Positions 1 through 11,008 of a DNA stretch of 64,000 bases are shown here, one piece after another. Below the pieces are notes generated by a model. That model was not told where the DNA came from. It saw nothing but the letters and a program-made list of their open reading frames with translations, and made no database searches. Origin of the DNA: Hygrophila difformis (taxonomy: Eukaryota > Streptophyta > Magnoliopsida > Lamiales > Acanthaceae); NCBI GenBank assembly GCA_030278955.1, contig JAOANR010000014.1, forward strand, positions 13,952,068 through 14,016,067. Reading direction: 5' to 3'. The number at the start of each line of letters is the position of its first letter. Positions within the stretch are counted from its first letter, which is position 1. The translations under genes and the position numbers were made by a program.

Positions 1-161
1 TGAGAAGCAGCAAATTATACAGTGTAGCTGCAATGTTGGAATAATTTTCCAACTTCTCACCTACCGTATTTAATGTTTTGGCAGACCACTATTACATCCT
101 TATTATTGATTTGTCTAATTTCTAAGCCCTCCTTTGGACTCCTACACTTTCATTACTTCAG

Positions 162-688
162 GGTTATTCACCATTAGGTTCCCCAGGAACAAATAAGTTG
201 ATGAATGGTGAAGTTCTTAAGCTGCCTGCTGTGACTTCTGCCGCTGAAAAACTAGGCAGGACTCCAGCACAGTTGGCTCTAAGATGGGGATTACAAATGG
301 GCAACAGTGTGCTTCCAAAGAGCACCAATGAGTCGCGAATCAAAGAGAACATCGATGTCTTTGGCTGGAGCATACCAGATGACTTGCTTGAGAAATTTTA
401 TGAGATTCCACAGGCAAGATTTTCTCCCCTTCTGCTAATCTTCTAGGCAATTGTGAGAGTCCTTGTTCATTAAATTAGATCGTTTGAATGAATACCTCAA
501 CTAATGTTTGCCATTATCGTTGGCTTTTCACTATGAATTATGAAACGATGGTGCTTAAATCTTTTTGTTTCTGATCCCACAGTTGTTTGTAAAAATTGCA
601 GGAAAGATTGCTCAAGGGAAGTAATTTTGTCCATGAAATGCTCGGTCCTTACAAAACTTTGCAAGAACTTTGGGATGGAGAGATCTGA
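162..688 (+). CDS. Aldo-keto reductase AKR4C-type, 3' end only (copy 1 of tandem array)
   Basis: Two exons, 162-413 and 602-688 (stop TGA 686-688), give the last 112 residues of an NADPH-dependent aldo-keto reductase; earlier exons lie left of the window. The part seen has the cofactor-binding stretch [15 protein letters not shown], the helix [14 protein letters not shown] and the family's usual C-terminus ELWDGEI. These enzymes reduce aldehydes and ketones in a (beta/alpha)8 barrel. The last intron begins GCAAGA after CAG (414) and ends in AG (601), so it is GC-AG; any GT donor nearby would break the frame. Gene order and identical exon phases show it is a tandem paralogue of 4063-6859 and 11009-13138. 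This exon has one codon more than in the other two. Plant AKR4C8-11 proteins are the closest family by memory of motifs. Confidence 0.9.
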
Positions 689-970
689 GTTATTTTATAT
701 TGATATTGTTGGCAACTCCGGATTCTGTTTTTGCAGTCTAGCTACTCCTCCTATTGATGACACCGATCATCTTTTATTTTCAAAATTTTATTTGACTACC
801 TTATGTCTGTGCAATGATAAATTGCTTACGATCTGCAGTAATGACTAATGGGTGCGGCTGTTGTGCAGCCACTACACATGCACTTGTGTGTTGTAGTATG
901 GAATTTTTGCAATGTCTTGGGAGTGTGCAAATTGCAATTATTTTGTGATGTGTGTTGCTGTTTTTGTATG

Positions 971-2084
971 GGCTCAATATGTAATTTTGTTTATTTGCAA
1001 AATGCTCCTATCCAACCATAACTCATTTAATTAAGTACAAATTTATTCAATTGTGCAAAATAAAATTATTTTTTAATTTATTAAAAAATATTTATTAAAT
1101 AATAATATTTAAAATATTTTAAAATGCATATTTTATGATATTTGTTAAATATAATATTTTAATCAATTTTTATTAAAATATTTTTTAAATGCATATTTTA
1201 TGATATTTTTTTAAATATAATATTTTAATCAATTTTTTATTAACATTAAAAATATCAAAATATAATAATTGCAATACACATAAAATAAAATATTCTGTAT
1301 TTATAAAAAAAATTAAAAATAATTCTTCCTCCGTTCTTTTTAAAATGACACGGACACACATTTCACGCTGTCCAATACACGAATCTAACAAGATCTCACT
1401 TGATTATATTTTATCTTATGTAATTGTATTAAAAACTCAATTAAGTTACTCAATGAACAGTGACAAAACCTCTAATGTGTCACTTATAAAATAACGGAGG
1501 AAGTATGTAATAATTATTAATTAAAATATTTTATTTTTTATTTTGTGGAATTATATATGTTTTATAATATATAATAAAAATAAATATTTTTTAAAAAAAT
1601 TACAATTTTATTATTTAATCTATTATTTTTTAATAAATTCAAAAGTAATTTTATTTTTTAAAAATGAATAATTTGAATTTAATTAAATGAGTTATGGTTT
1701 TTAATTGGATAGGGGCATTTTGTATAAACAAAATTTTAAAAAATTGCACATTGACCCCATATGATTTTTCCCTTAAAAAAATAGACCATGAGACCAAAAG
1801 TAGAAAAAATAGTTATCTAATGGGATCAAAAGTGGAAAGTTTATAAACTTGGGACCAAAAATGGGTGAAAGAAAATTATATGGGATCAAAAGTGGATATA
1901 GAAATTTTTTAAAAAATTGCACATTGACCCCCCATTAATATTTTTTCTTAAAAAATAGACGGACGGACAAAAAGTGGCAAAAATAATTATCTAATCCTAA
2001 TTGGACCAAAAGTGAAAATTTCATAAACTTGGAACCAAAAGTAGATTAGGGAAATTTTTATGGGATAAAAAGTGAATTTTCCCC
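971..2084. mobile_element. Mutator-like foldback MITE, copy 1 (5'-truncated)
   Basis: An A/T-rich inverted repeat. The segment near 1005-1035 (CTCCTATCCAACCATAACTC) pairs with the one near 1688-1720 (GAGTTATGGTTTTTAATTGG). The right end finishes GTGAATTTTCCCC at 2084, the same terminus as the complete copy at 28570-29435. The left outer terminus (GGGGA..CACTTTTGGTC) is missing, so the copy is truncated or eroded. A Stowaway sits inside at about 1325-1504. The right terminal arm is present twice in tandem (about 1733-1905 and 1906-2084). No coding capacity is seen. Confidence 0.7.
1325..1504. mobile_element. Stowaway-type MITE inside the foldback element
   Basis: Ends are CTTCCTCCGTT and AACGGAGGAAG, an inverted pair of the Stowaway (Tc1/mariner) type. 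Internal sequence (TTTCACGCTGTCCAATACAC, later CTCAATGAACAGTGAC) matches the Stowaways at 9294-9555 and 10507-10830. The expected TA target duplication is clear only on the right. Confidence 0.7.
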
Positions 2085-3185
2085 AATGTAAGAGCAATCA
2101 AATCCCCAAATCTTTTTTTTTTTTTTTTGTTGAACATTGCTGGGGCTAAAAAGAGAGATCCCTCTTGAAAATATATTTGTACGTAACTAATTTTACATTT
2201 AAAAACATAGAATTATCTCATGTGTTGGATACATCTTTGTATGTTATATATGTACGTATTATATTTGAATGTAAGAATGAACATGCACAGCCAATAGTAG
2301 TATTCAAATGGACAATGGACATGGACGTGGATATAAAAACATACCTTCAGCTCTTCGGTTGACATACATGAAAAAGATGTTTTCTTGCAAGAACAAACAG
2401 AGAATCTACGTAATTCTTTTTAGGGAATTACGTATTACATTTCAGTTTTCTCTACCTCATGCTTGGCAACTCAATTTATGTAATGCCATAACAATTGCAA
2501 GCAGTGCAGACAGCACTAAAAATGATGTGTAGCTCTTTGTAAAGTGATGTATAAGCCTTATAAAGTGATGTATATACGTTAGTTTGTTTTTTTTATTTGT
2601 TTTTTTGTTCATAACCTCTATCCATTACTTTTTTATACTCACACATCATTTCGTATACACATACCCATCACTTTTGAATGTCTCAGCACCTACATGTCAC
2701 AAGCACCCAAACGATTTCCCATGCTTGGAACTTATTTTCATAAAGTTTTTCTATTTTAATTTAAGTATATGGGGGTATCACACAAAATCATCAACCCTAG
2801 TAATTTTTTTGCCCTAATATAGTACTCCATACCTACTACAAATATGTGAAACTGAACCTTAATCCGTGCCATAGATCCACAAAAAATTAGACGTGATTTG
2901 CATTAATTTCGGATAGTACAAATAACAATAGTGTACAAGTAGTACATCCTCAACAATCCGGTTACTATCCTGACATTTAATAATCCGCATACAGTCATGC
3001 ACAAATTGTGCTACGCGTCACAATAGTGGGATTTCATACCATTAACGGGCATTAAATAATTACGGAAAGTGGATCACTAATTTCCCAAATTCATGGGAGT
3101 ATTGAATGGATGATTAGTAACTGCATTATTCGTGGTGGATGAAGACTCGATTATCGGTGTGTTGTGTCATGCCCGTAGAAGAAGC
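2085..3185. other. Intergenic, no gene seen
   Basis: A/T-rich sequence between the foldback element and the DLNxxP reading frame. It holds a poly-T run near 2110-2129. Short reading frames show no family motifs and no exon-like composition. I see no repeat ends here. Confidence 0.5.
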
Positions 3186-3203
3186 ATCATCTGGTAAGTC
3201 GAC

Positions 3204-3422
3204 GTGACGGAGAAAGCGGGGATGATAGATCTCAATTGCTTGCCAGAAGATTTAGTGGACCGAGTCGACCGTTCTATAGCAAGTGATGTCAACCATGTCG
3301 ATGATGATGATACTGCCGATCAGACTGAGAAATCGGAGATGATAGATCTCAATTGCATGCCGGCAAATTTAGGCGACCGACGCGGTGGCAGCAGGATAAT
3401 ATCATTACTGATAATAGCATAA
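3204..3422 (+). pseudogene. Short reading frame with two DLNxxP (EAR-like) motifs, gene fragment
   Basis: An open frame of 72 codons. It begins with GTG, with an in-frame stop shortly upstream; the first ATG is at about 3222. It repeats one theme twice: TEK..MIDLNCLPEDLVDR and TEK..MIDLNCMPANLGDR, separated by an acidic DDDD stretch. IDLNCLP and IDLNCMP fit DLNxxP, an EAR repression motif of plant transcriptional repressors. The remainder of a protein is not found, so this is probably a fragment of a larger gene or a chance survivor of an internal duplication. Function is not inferred. Confidence 0.3.
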
Positions 3423-3545
3423 CGGATACCATTACAGAACACGATGGCAGCAGAATAATATCACAGGATAATATCATATCTGATACCATTTCAGATCACG
3501 GTTGCAACATGATAATAGCATAACTGATAATATTACAGAACACAA
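3386..3545. repeat. Degenerate tandem repeat, about 50-57 bp units
   Basis: About three diverged units sharing the order GGCAGCAGGATAATATCA, CTGATAATAGCATAAC and ATACCATTACAGAACACG. It begins inside the 3' end of the DLNxxP frame, so part of that frame is repeat sequence. Confidence 0.55.
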
Positions 3546-4062
3546 TTATGTTACAGATATGACATAGATACTATTTGAAAGGAGCTCGATAATTTTTAAT
3601 GATTAAGGATCACGATCAAGTAACATGCACATCACTTGAATGCACCATATAGAACACACACAGATTGGAATGCAGCACAATATCAAAATAGTAATCCAAA
3701 GTAAACAATTACACCTAACATTTATGCATACTTAAAAATGAAAAAGGAAAGTCAATAAGATAAAATCTTTAAACTATTTTCCACAATTTCAGTAAAACTC
3801 AAAAATAAAAAAACCTCTTAATTACTCACCAATCACTCCACTAAAAACCAATCACTCCACTAAAAAGAAGGAAATTCAATGGCATGCCATATACACAACA
3901 TGTACTTGCAGAGAACAGCATATGAGGAGTCCGCGTAGAAACGCATTCCCAACCTAAACACTGAATGAGGGTTCTCTCTACTCCCGCGGAACTGATCTGA
4001 TTTATTCGATTTTCGATTATTGTTCTCAGCCATTTGGAGTCTAGATCTCAACAACGCTCGAA

Positions 4063-6859
4063 ATGATCAACAACATTCCGTACTTTGAGTTGAACACCGG
4101 TGCCAAGATTCCTTCGGTTGGACTCGGTACGTGGCAGGCCAAGCCCGGCGTCGTTGGTCAGGCGGTTGAAGCTGCAATCAAGGTATTTAGATGTACTATA
4201 TGTATACGCATCTGCCTGTTCTCAGTGGTCTGAAAATCATCATCTTACCTCGTTTGCTCAATTTCTGTTATCAAAATTGATCTGCGATGTCTATGGGTTT
4301 CTCAATTTATCGGTTATGTGCAAAGGCAAAAACAATTTTGTTGATCTAGTTGCATAGGAATGAAGTATAGCGTTTTTGCAATATACTATGAAATTGCATC
4401 GTTTCTGTTTGCAATATACTACTATAAAATTGCAATAATGGATAAACTCAATTATGCACAAGTAAATGCATTTGTGTGTCTTGTTAATTAATACAGTACT
4501 ATAATACATAATACACTATAAAAACATCACAGTTAAACATAAAATATTTCCACATAGTACACACATATTATGTTTTTTTTATACGAATACGAGTTCTTAA
4601 GTTTAAAATTAAAGAAAAGAAGTTACTTTGATCCAAATCATAAAATACTACAAAAATTTTATGTGTTTAAGAGGGTATGATCACTTTCAAGTGTTTTGAT
4701 CTACAGTAACAATCTAATAATGGGATTTTCTGTTTTCAAATGAATTCTCAAGTTTTATACTTCTATAATTGTTTTCAAATTTCACTCATCGTCGTGCAAT
4801 TATTATGACAGTGTGGATACCGCCACATTGACTGTGCTCAGAGATATGGAAATGAGAAGGAGGTATGATCAGGATGGCATAATTGTCATCAATTGCTTTC
4901 TATGTTTGAAGGAAAAAGAAACTGCTTGCGTATGGAAATTTAGTCCATTTTGAGCAGAGACTTTCTGATGTGATGATGGCTTCAGATGGAAAAGTCCGAA
5001 ACATGTGCATCATCACATTTCAGCAGTTGTTAGTATTTTGGATAATTGTCATATTAGAAAGAACTCCAATTCACTGTTCAAAAATTCTCATGTAAAAGCA
5101 TGTCTATTCATGGATCCTCATCGCTCACATTGCATGTCTGTTTGTGTGTATGAATATATCTATGACTGTTACTTAGTCAGAGCATTTGGATCTTCTCAGA
5201 TTGGTTTAGTATTGAAAAAGCTGTTTGATGATGGAGTTGTGAAGAGAGAGGATTTGTTCATTACTTCAAAACTCTGGTAAATATACTAAGATTGGTGGAA
5301 TTGTTTGGTGCTTTTGAATTTGGTTTTGTTTGATTCTGGGTGGTAAACTTCAGTTATGATTACCAAAATGAAAGTAGTGATTCTTTGGTGGCAACAAATG
5401 TTTCCTTGCACCAGCAATTGAATTGGAATCTACAAGATACTATTTGTTATGATGATGTACAATTTGTAAGAACATAATTGTGAATAGTTCCTTGTCTCTG
5501 TGTTGAGCAACTATTCTTATGGTGATGGTAGATGGTTCGTCAATAAAGTACTAATTGTTTGCCTACAGTGTCCCTCTCAAACATTTTTGCAATTTTTATT
5601 CTGAGACAGTCTTTGGAATTCTGCAGGTGCACTGAGCAAGGACCAGAAGATGTACCTGTAGCATTAAGCCAAACACTTAAAGATTTGCAGCTTGATTATG
5701 TTGATCTGTACCTCGTACGCCCTGTTACATGGATCTTTTATAAGGGTTTTAATTTGTTCTTCTAGATTCAGACACAATAACCGTTGCTGCAAAATAATTG
5801 CAGACAAGTAGCATATAAATGGGCCATATTGGCATGATTTAAACGCACAAGAACAAATGCTAATACAGGAACAGACACCTCAAATGCTAAAATTTTCACA
5901 TAATTGCAGTGTCCATATTGATTGGTTATTGACAACACATGATTCTATGCAGATTCATTGGCCAGTAAGGTTAAAGAAAGGCTCTGTGGGTTTCAAGCCT
6001 GAAAATCTAGAACCAGCTGATATACCTGCAACATGGAAAGCCATGGAAGCACTCTATGACTCTGGCAAGGCCCGAGCTTTAGGGGTTAGCAATTTCTCCT
6101 CAAAAAAGCTCGGTGATCTTTTGAATGTAGCCCGCATTCCTCCTGCAGTTGACCAGGTTGAATGTCATCCTGTATGGCAGCAGACTAAACTGCGGGAATT
6201 TTGTAAATCCAAGGGAGTTCACCTATCTGTGAGTTTTAGCATACATCTATCTTATTCCACATCAAAATATTATTTCTGCTTATCAATGTCTTGATTTCAT
6301 TGTCACATTTCAATAACTTCCAGGCTTATTCCCCATTGGGATCTCCCGGTTCCTCTGGGATGAGCGGAGAAGTCATCTAGCATCCCATTGTTGTTGCCAT
6401 TGCTGAAAAATTGGGTAAGACTCCCGCGCAGGTGGCATTAAGGTGGGGATTGCAAATGGGCAACAGTGTACTTCCAAAGAGCACAAACAAATCGCGTATC
6501 AAAGAAAACTTGGATGTTTCTGGGTGGAGCATACCAGATGATTTACTTGCCAAGTTCCCTGAGATTCAACAGGCAAGTTCCTTGTTCATGTTATGGAATG
6601 ACTTGTTTTAGATAAAGGGAAAATGAAACTCAATTACATATTTCTTCTGAATTTAACACCATTGGCATCCATTGTATGTTTGGTTATGATCCCAAATTGT
6701 TTGTCTGTTTTATGTTTGGTTGTGATCCCAAATTGTTTTTGTCCATCTCTTCTCTCTGTTTATGAATTGCAGGAAAGACTGTTTAAAGGCAATGCATTTG
6801 TCCATGAGACAATGGGCCAATACAGAAATTTTCAAGAGCTTTGGGATGGAGAGATTTGA
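4063..6859 (+). pseudogene. Aldo-keto reductase AKR4C-type with in-frame TAG (copy 2)
   Basis: Seven exons fit the same phases as the intact copy: 4063-4182, 4812-4862, 5200-5276, 5627-5714, 5953-6228, 6324-6572 and 6773-6859. The start ATG at 4063 gives [20 protein letters not shown]. The catalytic residues expected for the family are present: Asp in HIDCA, Tyr in RYGNE, Lys in TSKLW and His in IHWP. In exon 6 the codon at 6378-6380 is TAG, where the intact copy has CAG (codon 223), a single C-to-T change. Without it the product would be 315 residues. With it, translation ends at 222 residues, before the PKSTN..RIKEN cofactor-binding segment, so the product is probably inactive. All splice sites look usable, including the GC-AG last intron (6573-6772). 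The exon 2 acceptor is poor in pyrimidines. It is a recent pseudogene, or an allele or sequencing variant. Confidence 0.85.
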
Positions 6860-7415
6860 GTATCATGGGGTGGTTTTAAATGTACAGGCAATATTTTAAT
6901 TTTCTTCATTTATATCTAAATACTGATCATTGATTAGCACAATTGGGTTACGTTAACCCATTTTTCCCCCCTTACATGTTGATTGCATGTAGTAAATCAC
7001 AGGTGACGTCGAAATTCGATAGCAATACTTTAGACCTATGACAACCTGTCTGGCGAGAATATGCAATGCATGCCCTCTCATCATCAAATGCTCTGCCTCG
7101 GCTGTCCCAATTCGGCTAAATTGCAACCTAGCAACCATATTTGGATATTGAGCAATTATTATTTTACATTGAACCACAAAAAAAGGTTCCATTTTTATAA
7201 TCCAATTTTGGGTGAATAATAACAGCCTATAGCAAAGTAAGATTTTGTTGATTGTTACTGAAGGAAACCAAAACCAATGAACCATCGGTTGCGATCGAGT
7301 GGTTATTAGAGAGAGTCCGTAAAATTCCGGTACTTGAAAGACCCGATAACAAAGCAGTCAAACCCAATATATGAGGTTTGGTGTTTAATTTTATTTATGG
7401 AAGTATGTTGTGCAT
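6860..7415. other. Downstream flank of AKR copy 2, no gene seen
   Basis: 3' flanking sequence, presumably including the 3' UTR of copy 2. Reading frames on both strands lack known motifs. Confidence 0.4.
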
Positions 7416-7780
7416 TTATTTGATAAATGGATTAGTAATAATAAAATTTAAGGTTCTGAGCCTAAAATGAAATAATTTGAAAGGTTTGAGACCAATTAAT
7501 ATAAAAATGAGTGATTGGGGTAGAGGACTAAATAGAACAAAATAAAAGTTTAGGACTGAATTGGCAAAAGATAAAAGAAAAAGGACTAATATTATGCACA
7601 CGTGTCAGGTTTAAATTAAAACCCTTGCCACGTCAGCAATTAGAATATAATTAGTGAAAAAAGGACTGATTTGGACATAATTAGCATTTGTAGAGGACTG
7701 TTTTGGTAATAAAATAGAAAAATGACTGATTTGAATTTTTTGAAAAGAAAAAGGACCTATTTATCCTTTTTTCCTACATT
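7416..7780. repeat. Repeat related to the foldback arms at 31678-32684
   Basis: Stretches such as CATAATTAGCATTTGTAGAGGA, a GTAATAAAATAGAAAAA run and GCCACGTCAGCA recur with few changes in the arms of the long foldback element at 31678-32684. Only one arm is recognisable here and I could not define ends or a target duplication. Confidence 0.45.
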
Positions 7781-7830
7781 CTATCCTTAAAAATCTACTT
7801 CATCTTCGAGTAATTGAAGGATATTGGGAT

Positions 7831-8520
7831 GGGGACTTATCCTAGTGGTCAAGTCTTCGATTCCCAACTTATAGGTTGGGGGTTCGAATCCCAACTCGCC
7901 CCTACCCCTCCCCTTTTATCCTTTCGTAATTTGTGTGGCATGAACCCCTACCACTCTTTCCTAGAGCTATAAATAGAATAAACAGTTCGTGAGCTGAGCT
8001 CGTTTCGACAGTGTTCGTTCGTTAACAGCTCGTTCGGTAAGTTAAACGAACCGAGCTCAAACACATAATTTGTTTTGTGTGTTCGTTCGTTAAGTTCGCG
8101 AACAGTTCGAAATTCTTTTTTAATGGAATATATATTATAAAAAATAAATATTTTATCTAATTGTTCTTTCCATTTTTCATTTTTATTAATTTCACATTTC
8201 TCTCATAAATTATACTTCATTACAATATACATTACATTTTCACACCTAATTTAATTCTAAAATAAATAAATTTATTAATAAAATAAATGGTTTGTTAACT
8301 GAGCTTGACTAGGCTCGTGTTCGTTCGTTATTAGCTCGTTCGTAAGGTTAAACGAACATAGCTCATACATGAAAATTGGCTCGTTAAGATTTTTGTCTCT
8401 ATTCGTGTTCGTTCGTTAAGCTTAACGAGCAGAGCTCAAACACTTGAAGATCGGTTCGGTTCGGCTCGTTTATAGCTCTACTCTTTCCTAGCATGTATAG
8501 GCTGTTTAGCAAAAAAAAAA
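7831..8520 (+). mobile_element. tRNA-derived SINE, family 1 copy a, interrupted by an hAT element
   Basis: The tRNA-like head (7831-7905) has an A-box-like CCTAGTGGTCAAG and a B box GGTTCGAATCC. The body reads TTCGTAATTTGTGTGGCATG..CACTCTTTCCTA, continues after an inserted hAT element (7962-8480) as GCATGTATAGGCTGTTTAGC, and ends in an A tail at about 8510-8522. The same head and body occur at 25221-25381, which defines the family. It is not a functional tRNA gene: there is no complete cloverleaf. Confidence 0.8.
7962..8480. mobile_element. hAT-type MITE inserted in the SINE
   Basis: Termini TAGAGCTATAAA and TTTATAGCTCTA are inverted, and an exact 8-bp target duplication CTCTTTCC flanks the element (7954-7961 and 8481-8488). 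The 519-bp interior is rich in GTTCGTTCGTTAA/GAGCTCG repeats near both ends, and its middle is A/T-rich. An 8-bp TSD with TAG..CTA ends fits the hAT superfamily. It is non-coding. Confidence 0.85.
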
Positions 8521-8524
8521 AATA

Positions 8525-9137
8525 CTCCCCTCGTCCCATTATTTATGTCCCACTTTCCTTTTTTGTCCGTCCCAACTCTTTTGTCTCATTTCCATTTTAG
8601 GAAATACTCCCTCCGTCCCACTTAACTTGTCTTGTTTCACTTTTGCACACAATCCAATGCACTTTTTCAACTGCTAATATCTCAAAATGTGTACAACAAA
8701 AAATTATGTAAAATATATATTCTAAAACTACATGATTATACGATTCTAACAAGACCCAACTCGATTATTTTTTTCCAAATATATACATAAAATAAAATCG
8801 AGTCAAAGTAGAACAATGAACAGTGTCAAAAAGTCAAACAAGACACGTTAGCTGGGACGGAGGGAGTAATTAACATACACCACTCAACCTACTCCCATCA
8901 AATCACATCAATAAATATATTTAAATTTTAAACACATAACATAATAAATTCAAACTCACAACCATCCATCACACATAAATAAATCAATTAAAAAATTCAA
9001 ATTCATTACAATCACATCACATAAATTCATAATTTACCCCTACTTTAAACACTAAATTACCCTTACATTAAATAATAACCATCCCCACATAAAATACCGT
9101 GCCCAAAAGTTGAGAGATAATAAATGAGACTGAGGGA

Positions 9138-9138
<1 letters not shown>
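8525..9138. mobile_element. Stowaway-type MITE (outer), host of another Stowaway
   Basis: Ends CTCCCCTCGTCCCATT and AATGAGACTGAGGGAG with flanking TA dinucleotides (8523-8524 and 9139-9140). The interior is A/T-rich and is interrupted at 8607-8866 by a second Stowaway. Confidence 0.75.
8607..8866. mobile_element. Stowaway-type MITE (inner)
   Basis: Termini CTCCCTCCGTCCCACTTAAC and GCTGGGACGGAGGGAG are the canonical Stowaway ends, with TA target duplications at 8605-8606 and 8867-8868. Nested inside another Stowaway. Confidence 0.9.

Positions 9139-9197
<59 letters not shown>
9139..9197. repeat. (TAA)n microsatellite
   Basis: About 19 uninterrupted TAA units directly after the TA target site of the outer Stowaway. 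Confidence 0.95.
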
Positions 9198-9293
9198 GAA
9201 GGATATGAATACAAGTCTTTCTTATTTAACTAACTTTAAAGTAGATATTAATCTCAAATTCCATGGCAACTCAAACCTATATACTATATACTA

Positions 9294-9555
9294 CTTCCTC
9301 CGTTCCTAAATAAATGCAACATACCCACATTTCACGCAATCCAATGCACATTTTTAATCCGTAATAACTCAAATTCCATACAAGTAAAAATTATGAAAAT
9401 TTAATATTCTAAATCTATGCTATTAGAAGAATCCAACAAGATCTTACTTGACTATATTTTATCTTATATAATTGTAGTATTAAAAAGTCGAGTCAAAGCT
9501 ATTCAACGAACAGTGACAAAAATCAAAACATGCAAATAAAAAAGAACGGAGGAAG
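9294..9555. mobile_element. Stowaway-type MITE
   Basis: Ends CTTCCTCCGTTCCTAAAT and AAAAAAGAACGGAGGAAG with TA on both sides (9292-9293 and 9556-9557). The interior (CATTTCACGCAATCCAATGC, TTCAACGAACAGTGAC) is shared with other Stowaways in the window. Confidence 0.88.
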
Positions 9556-9557
9556 TA

Positions 9558-10500
9558 TATTTTTGAGGTTGGAAGGCAGTGGAGACGGTCTATGGCTCAT
9601 CAAGCACTCTCTTGTTTGGGAAAGTTACCCGGATAACCCGGTTTCCTCAGACAACCATTATAGACAGGGAAGAGGTATTTAAGCTTGATTCAAAGGTGCA
9701 GGACAGCAGGAATAAAAACTTCTTTAAATCAATCAAAGGAAACTTATACTGATGTATCTGTAGCAACTGGAATTGCCCCAACACGGTGTAACCGACCAAC
9801 CAAACCTTTACTAGAGTGATGAAAATTGGAAAGTGATGGACAATAGAAGCTAAACCACTTGAAAAAACTTACATTATTGTTTTTTTTTTCTTTTTTTCCC
9901 CCCTTTTTTAAACATGAATCCAAAGTATTTTGTTTCTTCCCCTTCTCGCCAATTCAGGGAGGATTGAATCACTATTATCCTTAAAAATTACAGGTCATTA
10001 TTATTACATCAACCAATTATTATTGGTTAATGATTATATCAAAAAATTATTGATTAATTAATGATTTTAAACTTTGAGGGTAAAAAAGAGGTGTTCTAAT
10101 TTAGGCGACAGAAATGATTTTAAAATGCAAGGGGAAAAAAACTAGGGGTTTTTTTATTAAGCCACATGCAAATTTTATTTGGCAAGAAATTGTGGGCCTG
10201 AGAAGGTGGGCCCGCCTTGCCGTCTAAACAGTCCATAACATTATAAGAGCACAGAGCAGCTCCAATCATATAGGCCCATTTCAATTCCCACCGTCGATCA
10301 AATAACATAAAATAAAATAACGGACCCGATACGGCTTCCAGAAACGGCCGGCCAATATTGTGGTTCCACGTCTAGAATATACTTGCATCTTTAAATTTTT
10401 TTCGTAGTCATTAAGGTCTGGAAAATGAGTCGTGGGAGCCAATGACACACAAATTATAAATGAAACAAAATGGAAGATAAGGGAATTTACTATTAGGATA
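9558..10500. other. Intergenic, no gene seen
   Basis: Mixed-composition sequence without reading frames showing known motifs. A short A/T repeat (ATTATTGGTTAATGATT) lies near 10015-10060. No clear transposon ends were found. Confidence 0.4.
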
Positions 10501-10506
10501 ATTTCA

Positions 10507-10830
10507 TTTCACGCTGTCCAATACACATTTTTATAGACCAATCTAACAAAATCTCACTTGACTATATTTTATCTTATATAATTGTATTAAAAACTCGAAT
10601 CAAAGTTACTCAATAAATAACCAACAGCAGTTGTCTTGAGTGGATGGGGCTCTAGTCGCTCGGGTTCGAGCCTTGTGTATGCAAAAAACTGCTTTGGAAG
10701 AGGCCCTTAATTGCCCTTGCAGATCCTTAAGGGATTAGTTTTAGGTCCAATGTGGCCTGGGATACCCTGGTATTCTGTATTCGTATTCACCTAAAAGTTA
10801 CTCAATAAATAGTGAGAAGAGATTAATTCG
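10507..10830. mobile_element. Stowaway-derived fragment split by a SINE
   Basis: CATTTCACGCTGTCCAATAC and the following 110 bases match the interior of the Stowaway at 1325-1504, and the match resumes after the SINE (10620-10793). Terminal CTCCCTCC-type ends are not present, so this is a remnant. Confidence 0.6.
10620..10793 (+). mobile_element. tRNA-derived SINE (Au-like), with 18-bp target duplication
   Basis: Head ACCAACAGCAGTTGTCTTGA..GGGTTCGAGCCTT holds A- and B-box-like sequences; the body continues to TCTGTATTCGTATTCACCTA. An exact 18-bp duplication AAAGTTACTCAATAAATA flanks it (10602-10619 and 10794-10811), the mark of LINE-driven insertion. About 174 bp long. The similarity to the widespread plant Au SINE is from memory of the head sequence. 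Confidence 0.8.
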
Positions 10831-11008
10831 TATTATTATAATTATAATTATATAATAAATTCTGTCAGAATAGTACGAATATTATAAATTGGGACGACTA
10901 CGAAGCGCGAGGACGTTTCCAACCATTTAGCAATTCATTGCGTTGTAGAGGAAAAGGATTAGTAGTAGCGGAAGAAAACTTCATTTCCTGCAATACTCCA
11001 AGTAGAAA

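Noticed and set aside
5857..6294. ATG-started frame across AKR exon 5 as a separate short protein
   Set aside because: Its first part is intron and it runs past the exon 5 donor; it is one exon of the seven-exon gene.
7841..7905. tRNA gene (A and B boxes present)
   Set aside because: No full cloverleaf; the unit continues into a repeated SINE body with an A tail and recurs at 25221.
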